NCBI RefSeq assembly: GCF_904849725.1
Contig: NC_058521.1
Coordinates: 143,930,744-143,994,743, forward strand
Length of the DNA: 64,000 nt
Reading direction: 5' to 3'
Source: Hordeum vulgare subsp. vulgare
Lineage: Eukaryota; Streptophyta; Magnoliopsida; Poales; Poaceae
The notes beneath the pieces were generated by a model, which searched no databases, had not been told where the DNA came from, and worked only from the letters and a program-made list of their open reading frames with translations. Both the position numbers and the translations under genes were made by a program. Shown in pieces: positions 44,719 to 55,577 of this stretch (position 1 is the stretch's first letter; each line of letters starts with the position of its first letter).

Positions 44719-47475
44719 TCGGAACACAAGAGACCGAAAGTTCAAACATGAGTCATATAGTAGATATGATCAACATGGAGATGTTGACCATAAAAACTAC
44801 CTCATATCACGTGATGATCGGACTTGGGTTGGTGAACTTCGATCACGCCACACTTAGATAACCCGAGGGGTGTTGATTTGAGTGGGAGTTCTTTAGTAAT
44901 ATGATTAATTGAACTAATTATCATGAACATAGTCTAAATGTCTTTGCAAAATATGTTTTTGATTAACAGCTGACCCTATAGCTCCCCTATATATTGATAT
45001 GTTCCTCGAGAAAACTGAGTCAGTGATTTGAGGATTGTCCTCATTGCTGCACAGATGGCTTATGTCCTTGATGCACTACTCGGTGCGCCACCCACTCAAG
45101 CGTCGTTTGTGGGTGTTGTTAACATCTGACATGCACGTTCTGATGACTACTTGATAGTTTAGTGTGTCATGCTTTACGGCTTAGAATTGGGGCTCCAATT
45201 CCGTATTGAACGTCACAGAGCAGATGAGATGTTCCAAGAGCTAAAATTAGAATTTCAGGATCATGCTCGTGTTGAGAGGTATGAGACCTCCGACAAGTTC
45301 TTTGCCTACAAGATGGAGGAGAATAGCTTAATCGATGAGCCTGTGCTCAGATTGTCTGGGTGCTACAATCGCTTGAATCAAGTGGGAGTTAATCTTCCAA
45401 ATAAGATAGTGATTGACTCAGTTCTCCAAGTGAGTGCCACCAAGCCACGAGAGCTTCGTGATGAACTATAACATGTAAGGCCGACCCTGAGCTATTCGCG
45501 ATGCTTTACGTTGCAAAGGTAGAAATGAAGAAGGAGCATCAAGTGTTGATGGTTAGTAAAACAACAAGTTTCATGAAGGGCAAGTGCAGGAAGGTAAATT
45601 TTGAGAATAGCAAGCGAGTTGTCACTCTAGTGAAGAAACCCTAGGTTGGACCCACACCCGAGATTGAGTGCTTCTGTTGGAAGAGGGAACGGCCAGAGAA
45701 GTGGAACTACCCCATATACTTGGCAGATAAGAAGGTCGGCAATGCCAACAAAATTATATTTGATATACATGTGTACCTTACAAGCTCTCATAGTAGTGCA
45801 TGGGTAATTGATACTAGTTTGGTTGCTCATATTTGTAACTCGAAACAGGAACTACGGAATAAACGGAGTCTGGGAAAGGACAAGGCGACGATGCATGTCA
45901 ACAATGGTTCCAAGGTTGATCTGATCACCGTGAGCACGCTCTCTCTTCGGTTACCATCGGGATCAATTCCAAACCTAAATAATTGCTATTTGGTGCATGC
46001 GTTGAACATGAAAAATATATCTAAATCTTCTTTATTGCGAGACGATTATTCATTTAAAATTTAAGAATAATGGTTGTTCTGTTTACATGAATAATAGCCT
46101 CTATGGTCATGCACCCAATGTGGATAGTTTATTGAAACTCGATCGTAGTGATACACATGCTCATAACATTGATGCCAACAGATGCATAGTTAATGATGAT
46201 AGTAGCACATGTTTGTGGCACTGTCGCTTAGGTCATATGGCTATGAAGCACATGAAGAAACTCCATGTTGATGGACCTTTGGACTCACTCGATTTTGAAT
46301 CACTTGAGACATGTGAACCATGCCTCATGGGCAAGATGACTAAAACACCGTATTCTGGTATGAAGGGGCGGTAAAGTAAGTTATTGAAAATAATACATTG
46401 ATTTATGTAGTCCAATGAGTGTCAAAGCATGCGATGGGTATCGTTATTATCTTACCTTCACAAATGATTTGAGTAGATACATGTATATTTACTTGATGAA
46501 ACCCAAGTCTGGAATTATGAAAATTCCAAGAAATTTCAAAGTGAAGTTGAAAATCATCGTGACAAAAAATAAATGTCTATGATATGATCATGGAAGTGAA
46601 TATCTGAGTTATGAGTTTTGGTATGGATTTAAGACAATGTGGAAATTGGTTCACAACTCATGCCGCTTGGAACACCACAGTGTAATGGTGTGCCTGAACG
46701 TTCTAGACGTACTCTATTGGATATGGCGAGTTCTATGATGTCTCTCTCCGATTTGCCACTATAGTTTTGGGGTTATGCAATAGAGACAATTACATTCACT
46801 TTAAATTGGGAACCATATAAATCCATTGAGATGACACCGTATGAATTATGGTTTGGCAAGAAACCTAATTTTCCATTTCTTAGAGTTTGGGAATGCAACA
46901 CTTATGTGTGATAAGCTCGAACTGAAAGTGCATCTTCATAAGGATATACTAATGCAACAATTGGGTGTACCTTCTATCACGGACCTGAAGGCAAGGTCTT
47001 TGTTGCCAAGAATTAATCATTTCCAGAGAAGGAGGTTCTCTCAAAAGAACTGAGTGGGAGGATGGTTGAACTTGATAAGGTTATCGAACCTTCACTTTAA
47101 TAGGAAAGTAGCACAATGCAGAAATATGTTCCTGTAATGCGTACACCAACTGAAGAAGAAGATAATGATGATGGTCATGAAACTTCAGATAAAGTTACTA
47201 CCAAACCTTGTGGGTCGACAAGGACACGTATTGCCCCGAGTGGTATGGCGATCCTGTCTTGGAAGTCATGTTGTGAGACAACAATGAGCCTATGAACTAT
47301 GAAGACACAATGGTGGGCCCAAATTCCGACAAATTGCTAGAGGCCATGTAATCAGGATAGGATCCATGTATGATAACCAAGTATGGACTTTGGTAGACTT
47401 TCCCAATGACCGGCTGGCCATTAAGTACAAAGGGATCTTCAAGAAAAAGATAAACGATGATGGTAATGTATCCAT
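44719..47475 (+). pseudogene. Copia gag-PR-integrase remnants
   Basis: 44719 to about 44960 finishes the leader. From there fragments in changing frames follow the Angela order. Gag: 45169-45471 (LRLSGCYNRLNQVGVNLPNK). Zinc knuckle at about 45665-45720, cysteines lost. Protease: 45720-46064 (WVIDTSLVAHICNSKQEL, where DTS stands for the family DTG). GAG-pre-integrase: 46087-46374 (LWHCRLGHMAMKHMKKLH, TCEPCLMGKM). Integrase core about 46380-47060, heavily broken. The start of RT reaches 47475 and is cut by element F. Many frameshifts and stops; not functional. Confidence 0.75.
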
Positions 47476-48762
47476 TGATACGTCTCCAATGTATCTATAA
47501 TTTTTTATTGTCCCATAATGATATATTGTGATTTTAGAATACCTTTAGGGTATTTATCTACCAATATATATTATTTCTGAGAACTAACCTATTGACCCAG
47601 TGCCCAGTGCGAGTTGTTATTTTGTGTATGTTTTTCACTTTTCAGGTTTTCAATACCAAATGAAGTCCAATTGACCTGAAACTTTTTAGAGTATTTTTCT
47701 GCACTAAAAGAAGGCCGGGGAGTATCAGAAGAAGGATGGAGGCTGCATGAGGGGCCCACAAGCCAACATTGCGTGCCTGGGGGCGCCGTGATGGCTTGTG
47801 CCTCCCTCATGGCCCTCCCGACTCCGTTCTCTGGCCTATAAACTATCATCTATTCCACAAACCCTAAAGGAAGTCTCGAAACACTTTTTACGTCGTTGGA
47901 AGTCTCTGTTCTAACGAGAGGCCACCTGGAGCTCCATTCCGGCACCCCGTCAGAGGAGGGACCAATCACGGAGGGCTCTTCATCAATCTTGATGTCCTCA
48001 CAATGATGTGTGAGTAGTTCACCACAGACCTATGGGTCCATGGCCAGTACCTAGATGGCAATATCTCCCTCTTGATCTTCAATACAATGATCATCGCATC
48101 TTCGCTTTGATACACATGATGTAATTCCTTTTGTGCGGTGCATTTGTTGGGATCCGATGAATTGTGGGTTTATGTTCAGATTATTGATGATAAATATTTG
48201 AGTCTTCTCTGAATAATTATATGATTCTTATGTGCATGATTATGATAGCTTCGTAATTCTCTCCGATCTATTGAAATAGTTTGGCCAAATAGACTGATAT
48301 TTCCTCGTTGAGAGAGGTAAAATTGTAGTAGGTTCAAACTCGTAAATTTCTATATCCTAGTAACAGAAGGGGCAATATGCATCTTTGTGTTGCTGCTACT
48401 AAGGATAAAATGATGGGACTTATTCATATTTCTTGAGTTTACATTGTCTACATCATGTCATTGTTATCCATACATTACTCTGTTTTACTTAATACTCTAG
48501 ATGCATCATGGATAGCGGTCGACTAGCGGAGTAATAGTAATAGGTACACGCAGGAGTCGGCCTATTTGTTTATGGAAGTGATGCCTATATACACATGATC
48601 ATTGCCGTGAATATTGCATAACTATCCGCTTTTCTTTTGATTGCCCAACGGTAATTTGTTTACCCACCGTATGCTACTTTTTATGGTAGATGCCATTAGG
48701 TAGAACTATGGCCCACGGGTCTATTCACAACATATATAAAAAACCTTCAATACCTTGCTGAA
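47476..48762 (+). repeat. Truncated LTR of F
   Basis: GC-rich stem arms CACAAGCC (47757-47764) and GGCTTGTG (47793-47800), then CCTATAAAC at about 47835 as TATA-like site. Distal part (ATGGCCCACGGGTCTATTCA) matches the R-U5 side of B-type LTRs in reverse, after which the LTR end is lost. Confidence 0.7.
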
Positions 48763-49392
48763 AGTATTTGTTATGTTGCTTATACTAACGGATCTCACGA
48801 AGTTTTGTTGAGTTTTATGTGAATGAAGTTTTCAAGTTTTGGGAATTATCTGGACAGGCTAAGGAATGCGGAGCAGAAAAATCCTAAGCTTGGGATGCCC
48901 AAGGCACCCCAATGTAATATTCTAGGAAGACTCGGCAGTTTTAAGCTTGGGGATGCCCCGGATGGCATCCCCTCTTTTTGTCTAAATCCATCGATATGTC
49001 ATTTTTATTCATCCAATGACATGAGTTTTGCTTGGAGCATCGTTTACTTTCATTTTCTTTTATTTTCAGTTTGCCACAATCATCATTTGCTAGACACACC
49101 TATTTGAGAGAGATACCCCATAATCACAATTTGTTAGAATACTCTATGTGCTTCACTTATATCTTTTGAGCTTAGCAATTGCTCTAATACTTCACTTATA
49201 TCTTTTTGAGCATGGTGGCATGTAGATTTTATAGAAATAATATGCTATCCTTATTCACTTATATTTGTTTCGGATTTAAATAAATAGTGATGGTAATTTG
49301 CATGGGTCATAACTCATAAGACTAGATAAAAAATAATGGGTATTCAATGAGCGATAATTAAAACCATCATGTAGCACCTATTGAGAAATATA
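48763..49392 (+). other. 3' region fragment of F with twin hairpins
   Basis: TAAGCTTGGGATGCCC at 48885-48900 and AAGCTTGGGGATGCC at 48943-48957 pairing with GGCATCCCC (48964-48972), loop CCGGAT. TTATAT repeat units follow at about 49149, 49190 and 49250. Confidence 0.65.
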
Positions 49393-49892
49393 CGACACCT
49401 ATCACTAATAGGCTCAAGCTCTCGGCACCAATAGTCCAAACATTGCTCAAATCAATACCTCAAAACTATTGCAAGTTACTACTATACTTAAATAGCAACC
49501 TCAGTTACCTACTCATGCAAGACACACAACTTAGTGCAACAAGCCAACTCTCTAAACAAGATAAGCATGATAACTCAAGAGAGTTCCAAAATTAACCTAA
49601 ATAAAAGCTCTTAAAAAGATAAAGCATGAAAACTAAGAGCTAAGCATGACAACAACTATGAAAAGATAAAGAACACACAAAAATATAAGCATGAATACCT
49701 ATGTTGTGTTCTAGGGTGGAGTGGAGCGTGTTTCTCTACCAAACAAAGAAGGCTAGGTTCCAACTTGTTATGAATAGCAAGAAAAATTAAAACAAACTAA
49801 AAAGTAAAGAGCGGGACGCTCCAAGCATAGCACATAACTTATGAAGTGATAAAATATAGCATGGAGAAGCACAAACTGATGATTGTTGATGG

Positions 49893-49980
49893 AGAAGGGG
49901 ATGCACGGGGGCATCCCCAAGCTTAGACGCTTGAGTCTCCTTGGATATTTCTTGGGGGTGCATGGGGCATCCCCAAGCTT
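49893..49980 (-). other. Twin hairpin module of G
   Basis: GCATCCCCAAGCTT at 49911-49924 and 49967-49980 (reverse PPT core), facing GGGGATGC at about 49897 and GGGGGTGC at about 49953. Confidence 0.6.
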
Positions 49981-50546
49981 GAGCGCTTGACACTCCTGGA
50001 TCTTCTTTCATCATCTTCCATCGCATACTTGAAAACTCCCTTCATACGAAACTCATCATAAGCTGATTAGAGTGGTTAGTGCCCATAATAAGATAATTTA
50101 TTATCTACTGGAAATAAATATTTTCATGAAGAGCTACTATTTCTCAAGATTGCCAAAAGGTTTTTGCAAAGGAAAAGCAAGCTTAAGATTTGTAAAATGA
50201 TGAAAACGCAAAACGTGGCAGAATTTGTGAAAAACAGAACACCATGTAGTAAAAAAAAATCGGCGCACTTCTGCAACTCAAATCAAAAAACTCAGAACAA
50301 ACGCCAGAAAGACAATTCTATAGACCATGCTATCAACAAACTTCATATCAAAATGATGATCCGGTGATTTTTGGCGAATTTTTCCGCCAAGCAGACAGAA
50401 TCTATTTCTGGACAGCATGTCACAACTTTTGAACTTTCTTGCAAACGGAGGCTAAAACTGGGCAGAAAGCTTGAAAGTAAAGATACAATGATGTTGCTAC
50501 AGTAGTAACAAGAATCAATACCACTAAAACTGAAAGTAAAAAAAAA

Positions 50547-50594
50547 TGGGTTGCCTCCCAACAAGCACTTTCTTTTATGCCTTTGAGCTAGGCA
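50547..50594 (-). promoter_or_regulatory. Conserved post-ORF box (element G copy)
   Basis: Minus strand: GCCTAGCTCAAAGGC, ATAAAAGAAAGTGC, TTGTTGGGAGGCAACCCA. Differs from the A copy at only a few positions although the ORF before it is unrelated. Confidence 0.6.
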
Positions 50595-50612
50595 TGATGC
50601 AAAAAGATCAAG

Positions 50613-51047
50613 TATTATCAACTCCAAAAGAATAACTTGCCCGAGTAACGGACTCATATGGTAACTTAATCTTCTTTCGAGGGAAGTGTTCCATTCCTTT
50701 TCTAAGGGGAATTGAAATTTAATGGTACCTTCTTTCATGTCAATGATAGCACCAACGATGCGGAGAAAAGGACGTCCCAAAATAATTGGACATGAGGGAT
50801 CACACTTAATGTCCATAATAAGGAAATCAACGGGAACATAATTATCATTGACAACAATAACCACACCATCAATTCTCCCTAAAGGTTTCTTTATGGAAGA
50901 ATCAACAAGATGAACACCAAAAGAACATTGATCATAAGGTTTCAAATCAAGAATATCATACATTCTTTTGGGCATAACGGAGGCACTAGCTCCAACATCA
51001 AATAAAGCAAAGCAAGTGATGGGCTTATAGTCCCAGGGTAGGGTCAT
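50613..51047 (-). pseudogene. Retropepsin-like protease domain of G
   Basis: CFALFDVGASASVMPKRMYD carries a DVGA active site (classical form D-S/T-G), and CPIILGRPFLRIVGAIIDMK is the plant Gypsy protease signature. After KFQFPLEKE the usual tail (KIKLPYES region) continues in another frame to a stop near 50612, so a small indel lies at about 50695-50705; the long open frame running on to 50343 is accidental. Upstream Gag sequence is cut off by element H near 51050. Confidence 0.7.
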
Positions 51048-51052
51048 AGGTC

Positions 51053-51552
51053 TGCCCTATAGGTCCTGCCCAAGGACTACCCTTCATAGAATACAAGGCC
51101 CTTAGACAGTTCCGACTGAACTAAGGATGCCCCCATCATCCAGTCGGCGACGATCCACTCGGAGCATATCTAACGTACCGACTGGAATCCACTCTGTACA
51201 TCGTAACCTCCCAGGAGGGCAACGGTCATACGTTTTCATACACCATTATTAGCATTTAAAGCGTACGTTACATGTAACGTAAGGATTTACTCGCCACTAT
51301 TCCACCCCTGTCCACCGGGCCATTATGAAGGGCAACACACTCTATATAAGCCGCCCTTCACCACTGGTACGGGGGTTGGCACTTGCTGTAATCCTATAAT
51401 CTACTCGACACAAAGCTCCCAAGAGCACTGAGACGTAGGGCTTTTACCTCCACCGTAGAGGGGCCTGAACTCATCCATCCTCGCCGTAGCTAAGGCTCTG
51501 CCCATATACTTTCGTACCCCATACTTCTACTGTCAGACTTATACCCACGACA
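51053..51552 (+). repeat. 5' LTR of element H
   Basis: About 500 bp, ending CCCACGACA at 51552. The start is placed at TGCCCTATAGG (51053) but could be a few bases earlier. CTATATAAG at 51342-51350 is a good TATA box. A 500-bp LTR is short beside the other elements here. Confidence 0.7.
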
Positions 51553-51554
51553 GT

Positions 51555-51572
51555 TGGCGCCCACCGTGGGGC
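51555..51572 (+). other. Primer-binding site of element H
   Basis: TGGCGCCCACCGTGGGGC, two bases after the LTR. It differs from the tRNA-Asp type used by the other Gypsy elements; I do not assign the tRNA with confidence. Confidence 0.7.
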
Positions 51573-51619
51573 GGGCGTCTAAGCGACTTCCGGTGAGTTT
51601 GCGATTTCATCTTTTCGTC

Positions 51620-53600
51620 ATGTCATCCGGCGGAGATCTGTGCATGGGTCATGAGATCCTCTTCGGTGCCCTCTCCTTCATCGCCGACGATTCGGCATGG
51701 CTTCGGGATGCGCCCCTCGACGTCGAGGCGCTTCCCAGTCGCGGGGCTACGCACTTTTGTGCCAGTCCCTGCGGTGTTCTTCTTCTCAAGCCATCGACCC
51801 CGGTGTCGATCTTCGCCCCCGTCACGCGCTGCAACAAGAGATCCCGTCGTCCGCGGCTCCAGCGTTGGGTGCGACACGCCCAGACGCGACAAAACGCGTC
51901 CTCTCAAGTGGCGGTGCTTGAATCGGTTGTGGTCCCGCCGCCATCCCAGTGCTTGGAGTCAGTTCCGACTGAACTTCCTTCCGAGTATCCGGGTCGCGAG
52001 CCTGCAGCCGAAGTTCTCATGGCCGATTCCCACGAAAGTCCCCTCGGGACTGGGCGGAACAAGCGTGAGTTCGGAGAATCATCCGGCGTTCGTCGTCAGC
52101 ACCATCGTTCTTCCAGTCGACGCACTCGCCAGAGCAACGTCGAGGTGTTCCGCACACCCATCCTCAACTTGGCTGTAGCTGCCAGAATAGCCGATTCTCT
52201 CCAGCCGACTGATTCAGAGGCTGGTAGGGGAATCGAGCAGATCCGTGCCTTGTTGCATATGGTGCAGCAACAGAATTCAGCGGTCTCCCAGTCGCACAAC
52301 AGGATCCACAACAGTGTTGTTCAAGCGAACACGCATCAGTCGGTTTTCAGTCTCGACTCTCACCAGCGACGCAGAGGGGGCAGCCGTTCCAGGGACCCAA
52401 GTCGGAATCCTCTTCCCATTCAGTCTCATCCCGAAGATCGTCGCCGTTCGCGTACTCCTCCGCGGAGTGTGCCTTACGGACCCCGGCATTACGATGATCG
52501 TCGTTCGGGCGATGGCGCGCAGGCCTGATGCAAGAGGGTACATCACCCAGAAGAAGGTCGACAGAAGTCGAGCCCACCGTGATGGTCACGATAGAGACCG
52601 TCCGAGTGGAAGCAGGACCGTTGTTTCTGGCCCCGAGTGCTTCAGTCGGGCCATCCGCTCAGCTGACATCCCTCCCAACTTCCGATTGGCGACGGGAATC
52701 AGCAAATTCACGGGAGAGTCCAAACCAGAAACTTGGTTGGACAACTACAGAGTGGCGGTCCAGATCGGTGGAGGAGATGACCATGTTGCCATGAAACATC
52801 TCCCACTGATGCTCGATGGTTCGGCGCGAGCTTGGCTAAACCAGTTAGCTCCGTCAAGCATCTACAGTTGGGCAGATTTGGCCCGAGTCTTCATCAGGAC
52901 CTTCGAGGGTATGTGCAAACGCCCTGCTGGTCTCGTAGAGCTTCCACATTGTGTCCAGAAGCAAAACGAGCCCTTGCGCGATTTCATGCAGCGCTGGACG
53001 ACCCTCTACCACACGGTGGAGAATGTTACAGAGCACCAAGCAGTCTGCGCCTTCAAGGCAGGCGTGTGGTACAGAGATCTGTACCTGAAGTTCGGTCGGA
53101 CAGGCGACATCTCCATGAGCAAGATGATGGAGATAGCCGCGCGCTATGCAAATGGTGAAGAGGAGGACCGCATATGTAGCGGCAAGCATAAGTCAGTCGC
53201 TGATGGAGACGGGAACAACAATCGGAAGCAGAAGCAGAAAGCTCAATCCACTCCGCAGGCAGAAGCAGCAGCCGTTACAAATGCCAAGTTCAAAGGCAAG
53301 GAGAAAGCACAGTACACCCCCAAGAAGAGGCAGTCAGGAAACTCCATCCTAGATCAACCGTGTCCAATCCACACGAAGACGGATGAAGAAGGCAATGTCA
53401 TATTGCCGAAGCATACCACTCGGCAGTGTCGCCTCCTGATCCAAGGATTCGGTGAAGGACAGCCGAGTGAGAAGGACACCGAGCAGGATGATGAGGACAA
53501 GGAGGATCCGTTCCCCCAAGTCCATGCAACGTTGATGATTTTTGCTGATGTTGAAAGCAAAAGTCGACTGAAGCTGGTCAACAGGGAGGTAAACATGGCA
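51620..53600 (+). pseudogene. gag: Gag of element H, frameshifted
   Basis: Start chosen at MSSGGDLCMGHEI (ATG 51620). The N-terminal region is arginine/serine-rich (about 52080-52500). At about 52515-52528 the first frame stops (TGA 52526-52528) and conserved sequence goes on in the frame of 52245-54320, so one indel separates the halves. The capsid core is PETWLDNYRVAVQIGG, HLPLMLDGSARAWLNQLAPS and WADLARVFIRTFEGMCKRP. Then comes a lysine-rich stretch and CPIHTKTDEEGNV..HTTRQCRLL, which resembles the cysteine/histidine motif of Tat gags. It would package the element's RNA. Confidence 0.8.
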
Positions 53601-53679
53601 ACCCCATCCACTCCCACGTTCCTCAAGTGGTCACAGACTGCGATCACCTTTGATCAGTCAGACCACCCACCACACGTAC

Positions 53680-54320
53680 CCACCCCAGGGAGGCAAGCTC
53701 TAGTCGTCGACCCGGTGGTGGAAGGAGTTAGGCTGCGCAAAGTCCTCATGGACGGCGACAACGGCTTGAATATCATGTACGCCGACACTCTCAAGGGAAT
53801 GGGCATTCCGATGTCCAAACTTAGCGAGAGCAGTATGCAGTTCCACGGAGTCGTCCCAGGAAGAAAGGCCAAATCACTCGGCCAGATTGCGTTGGATGTC
53901 GTCTTCGGCTCTGACAAGAACTTCCGCAAGGAGAAGTTGACATTCGAGGTGGTCGACTTCCAGAGTGCATACCATGCGATTCTGGATCGTCCGGCATATG
54001 CGCGTTTGATGGCCCGTCCATGTTACGTCTATTTGAAGCTGAAGATGCCCGGTCCCAAAGGTGTGATTACTGTCACAGGCAATCGGCAGCGAGCCGAGGA
54101 GTGTCTGCAGCAGGGGTCGAGAATTGCCGATCATCAGATGGCTATACTCGAGCTGGATGAGTACAAGAAGACCGCCGACCCCGCTGACCTGATGCGTTCA
54201 AAGAAGCCAGCTTCCGAGTCCGCATTCCAGTCGGCGGGAGACACGAAGAAAGTCAGCATCCACCCGACGGACGACGCCACCGCCCCGACAAACATCTCCA
54301 CCACCCTTGATCCAAAATAG
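53680..54320 (+). pseudogene. Protease region of element H
   Basis: Same frame as Gag. ALVVDPVVEGVRLRKVLMDG leads into the active site, read here as DGDNGLNIMY; the family usually has glycine and serine at the two changed positions (codons GAC and AAC), which are G-to-A type changes. ILDRPAYARLMARPCYVYLK is the ILGRP-like flap motif with G to D, again G-to-A. Ends at a TAG (54318-54320) where the lineage continues into RT. Confidence 0.75.
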
Positions 54321-55577
54321 GAAGCTGAGCTCATCCATTTCCTCCGTGAGAACTGGGACATTTTTGCATGCAAGCCTGCTGACATGCCAGGTGTACCCAG
54401 GGAGTTGGCTGAGCACCGACTGCATGTGGATCTTGCCGCTCGGCCCGTCCGAGAACGCCTGCGTCGGTCCGCGGCGCACAAGAGGAAAGCAATCGGAGAG
54501 GAGGTGGCTAAACTTTTGGCAGCCAACTTCATTCGCGAGGTGCACCACTCCGAGTGGCTCGCTAATGTTGTCATGGTGCCCAAGAAGGACAAGTCTCTCC
54601 GTATGTGCATCGATTTCAAGCATCTCAATAAGGTCTGTCCGAAAGATCACTTTCTGCTCCCCTGCATTGATCAAATTGTTGATTCGACTTCGGGTTGCGA
54701 GCGCTTATCCTTCCTTGATGCCTATTCGGGCTATCATCAGATCCGTCTGTATGGTACAGATGAATTAAAAACAACCTTCATCACCCCATTTGGGTGCTTC
54801 TGTTACATCACTATGCCATTCGGTTTGAAGAATGCAGGAGCAACTTTTATGCGCATGATCCAAAAATGCCTCCTAGACCAAATCGGTCGAAATGTGGAGG
54901 CATATATGGATGATATCGTCGTCAAGTCACGCAAAGGTTCCGACCTGCTGACTGACTTGGCAGAAACATTCGCCAACCTACGTAGGTATGATATCAAGCT
55001 CAACCCAGCCAAGTGTTCATTCGGCGTTCCCAACGGGAAGTTACTCGGTTTCTTCATTTCCGAACGAGGGATCGATGTCAACCCCGAAAAGATCGGGACC
55101 ATTGTTCGAATGGAGCGGCCGGTAAGAGTACATGATGTTCAAAATCTCACAGGTTGCCTAGCGGCTTTGAGCAGGTTTATCGCTCGACTCGGCGAGAAGG
55201 CGTTACCTCTGTACCGACTCATGAAGAAGTCAGATACCTTCGAGTGGACAGACGAAGCCCAAATCGCATTCGACGACCTCAAAGCCCTGCTTTCCACCCA
55301 GCCGGTTCTTACTGCCCCGCTCAGTAAAGAACCCCTTCTTCTGTACATCGCGGCTACAAATCAAGTCGTCAACACTGTTCTGACAGTCGAACGCGAAGAA
55401 GAAGGCAAAGCGTACAAGGTTCAGCGGGCAGTATATTATCTTTCCGAAGTCCTCACTCCTTCCAAGCACAGGTATCCCCATTATCAGAAGCTTATTTATG
55501 GGATCTACATGACTGCAAAGAAGGTGGCTCATTATTTCCAAGACCACTCGGTATCTGTCATATCTGATGCTCCGTAG
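54321..55577 (+). pseudogene. Reverse transcriptase and first RNase H of element H
   Basis: Frame continues from PR. RT landmarks: HSEWLANVVMVPKKDKSLRM, FLDAYSGYHQI, ITMPFGLKNAGATF and the catalytic YMDD at 54903-54914, all intact. The thumb/connection includes KLNPAKCSFGV and LGFFISERGIDVNP. RNase H begins about 55220 (PLLLYIAATNQVVNTVL; the usual catalytic Asp region has drifted) and reaches the TAG at 55575-55577 after SVISDAP. This is the enzyme that copies element RNA to DNA. Confidence 0.85.

Larger units (their letters stand above)
34203..47475 (+). mobile_element. Angela/BARE/WIS-like Copia element, decayed, interrupted by A
   Basis: Begins TGTTGGCAATATTCCC; order is LTR, degenerate tRNA-iMet-type PBS, long leader, gag, protease, integrase, start of RT, as in Copia. 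Sequence throughout recalls the Angela group. Element A interrupts it at 36931, and it is cut at 47475 in the early RT region by the LTR of F. Its 3' half and 3' LTR are not in the window. It sits in the right subterminal region of the CACTA. Confidence 0.82.
47476..49392 (+). mobile_element. Gypsy fragment F: partial LTR joined to 3' region
   Basis: An LTR starts at 47476 with TGATACGTCTCC after TCCAT, but its last about 200 bp are missing and at about 48763 it runs straight into 3'-region sequence of the A/B/D type. PBS, ORF and box are deleted. It ends at about 49392 where minus-strand element G begins. Confidence 0.7.
49393..51052 (-). mobile_element. Gypsy fragment G (protease and proximal 3' region)
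   Basis: On the minus strand: protease (51047 to about 50613), post-ORF box (50594-50547), twin hairpins (49980-49893), CATGCTTTATCTTTTT-like repeat units (about 49690-49500), then a break at 49393. The right side is cut by the LTR of H. Neither LTR nor PBS is in the window. Confidence 0.65.

Noticed and set aside
47476..48762. F read as a solo LTR
   Set aside because: Its 3' end is missing and it runs directly into 3'-region sequence, so it is a deletion product rather than an LTR-LTR recombinant.
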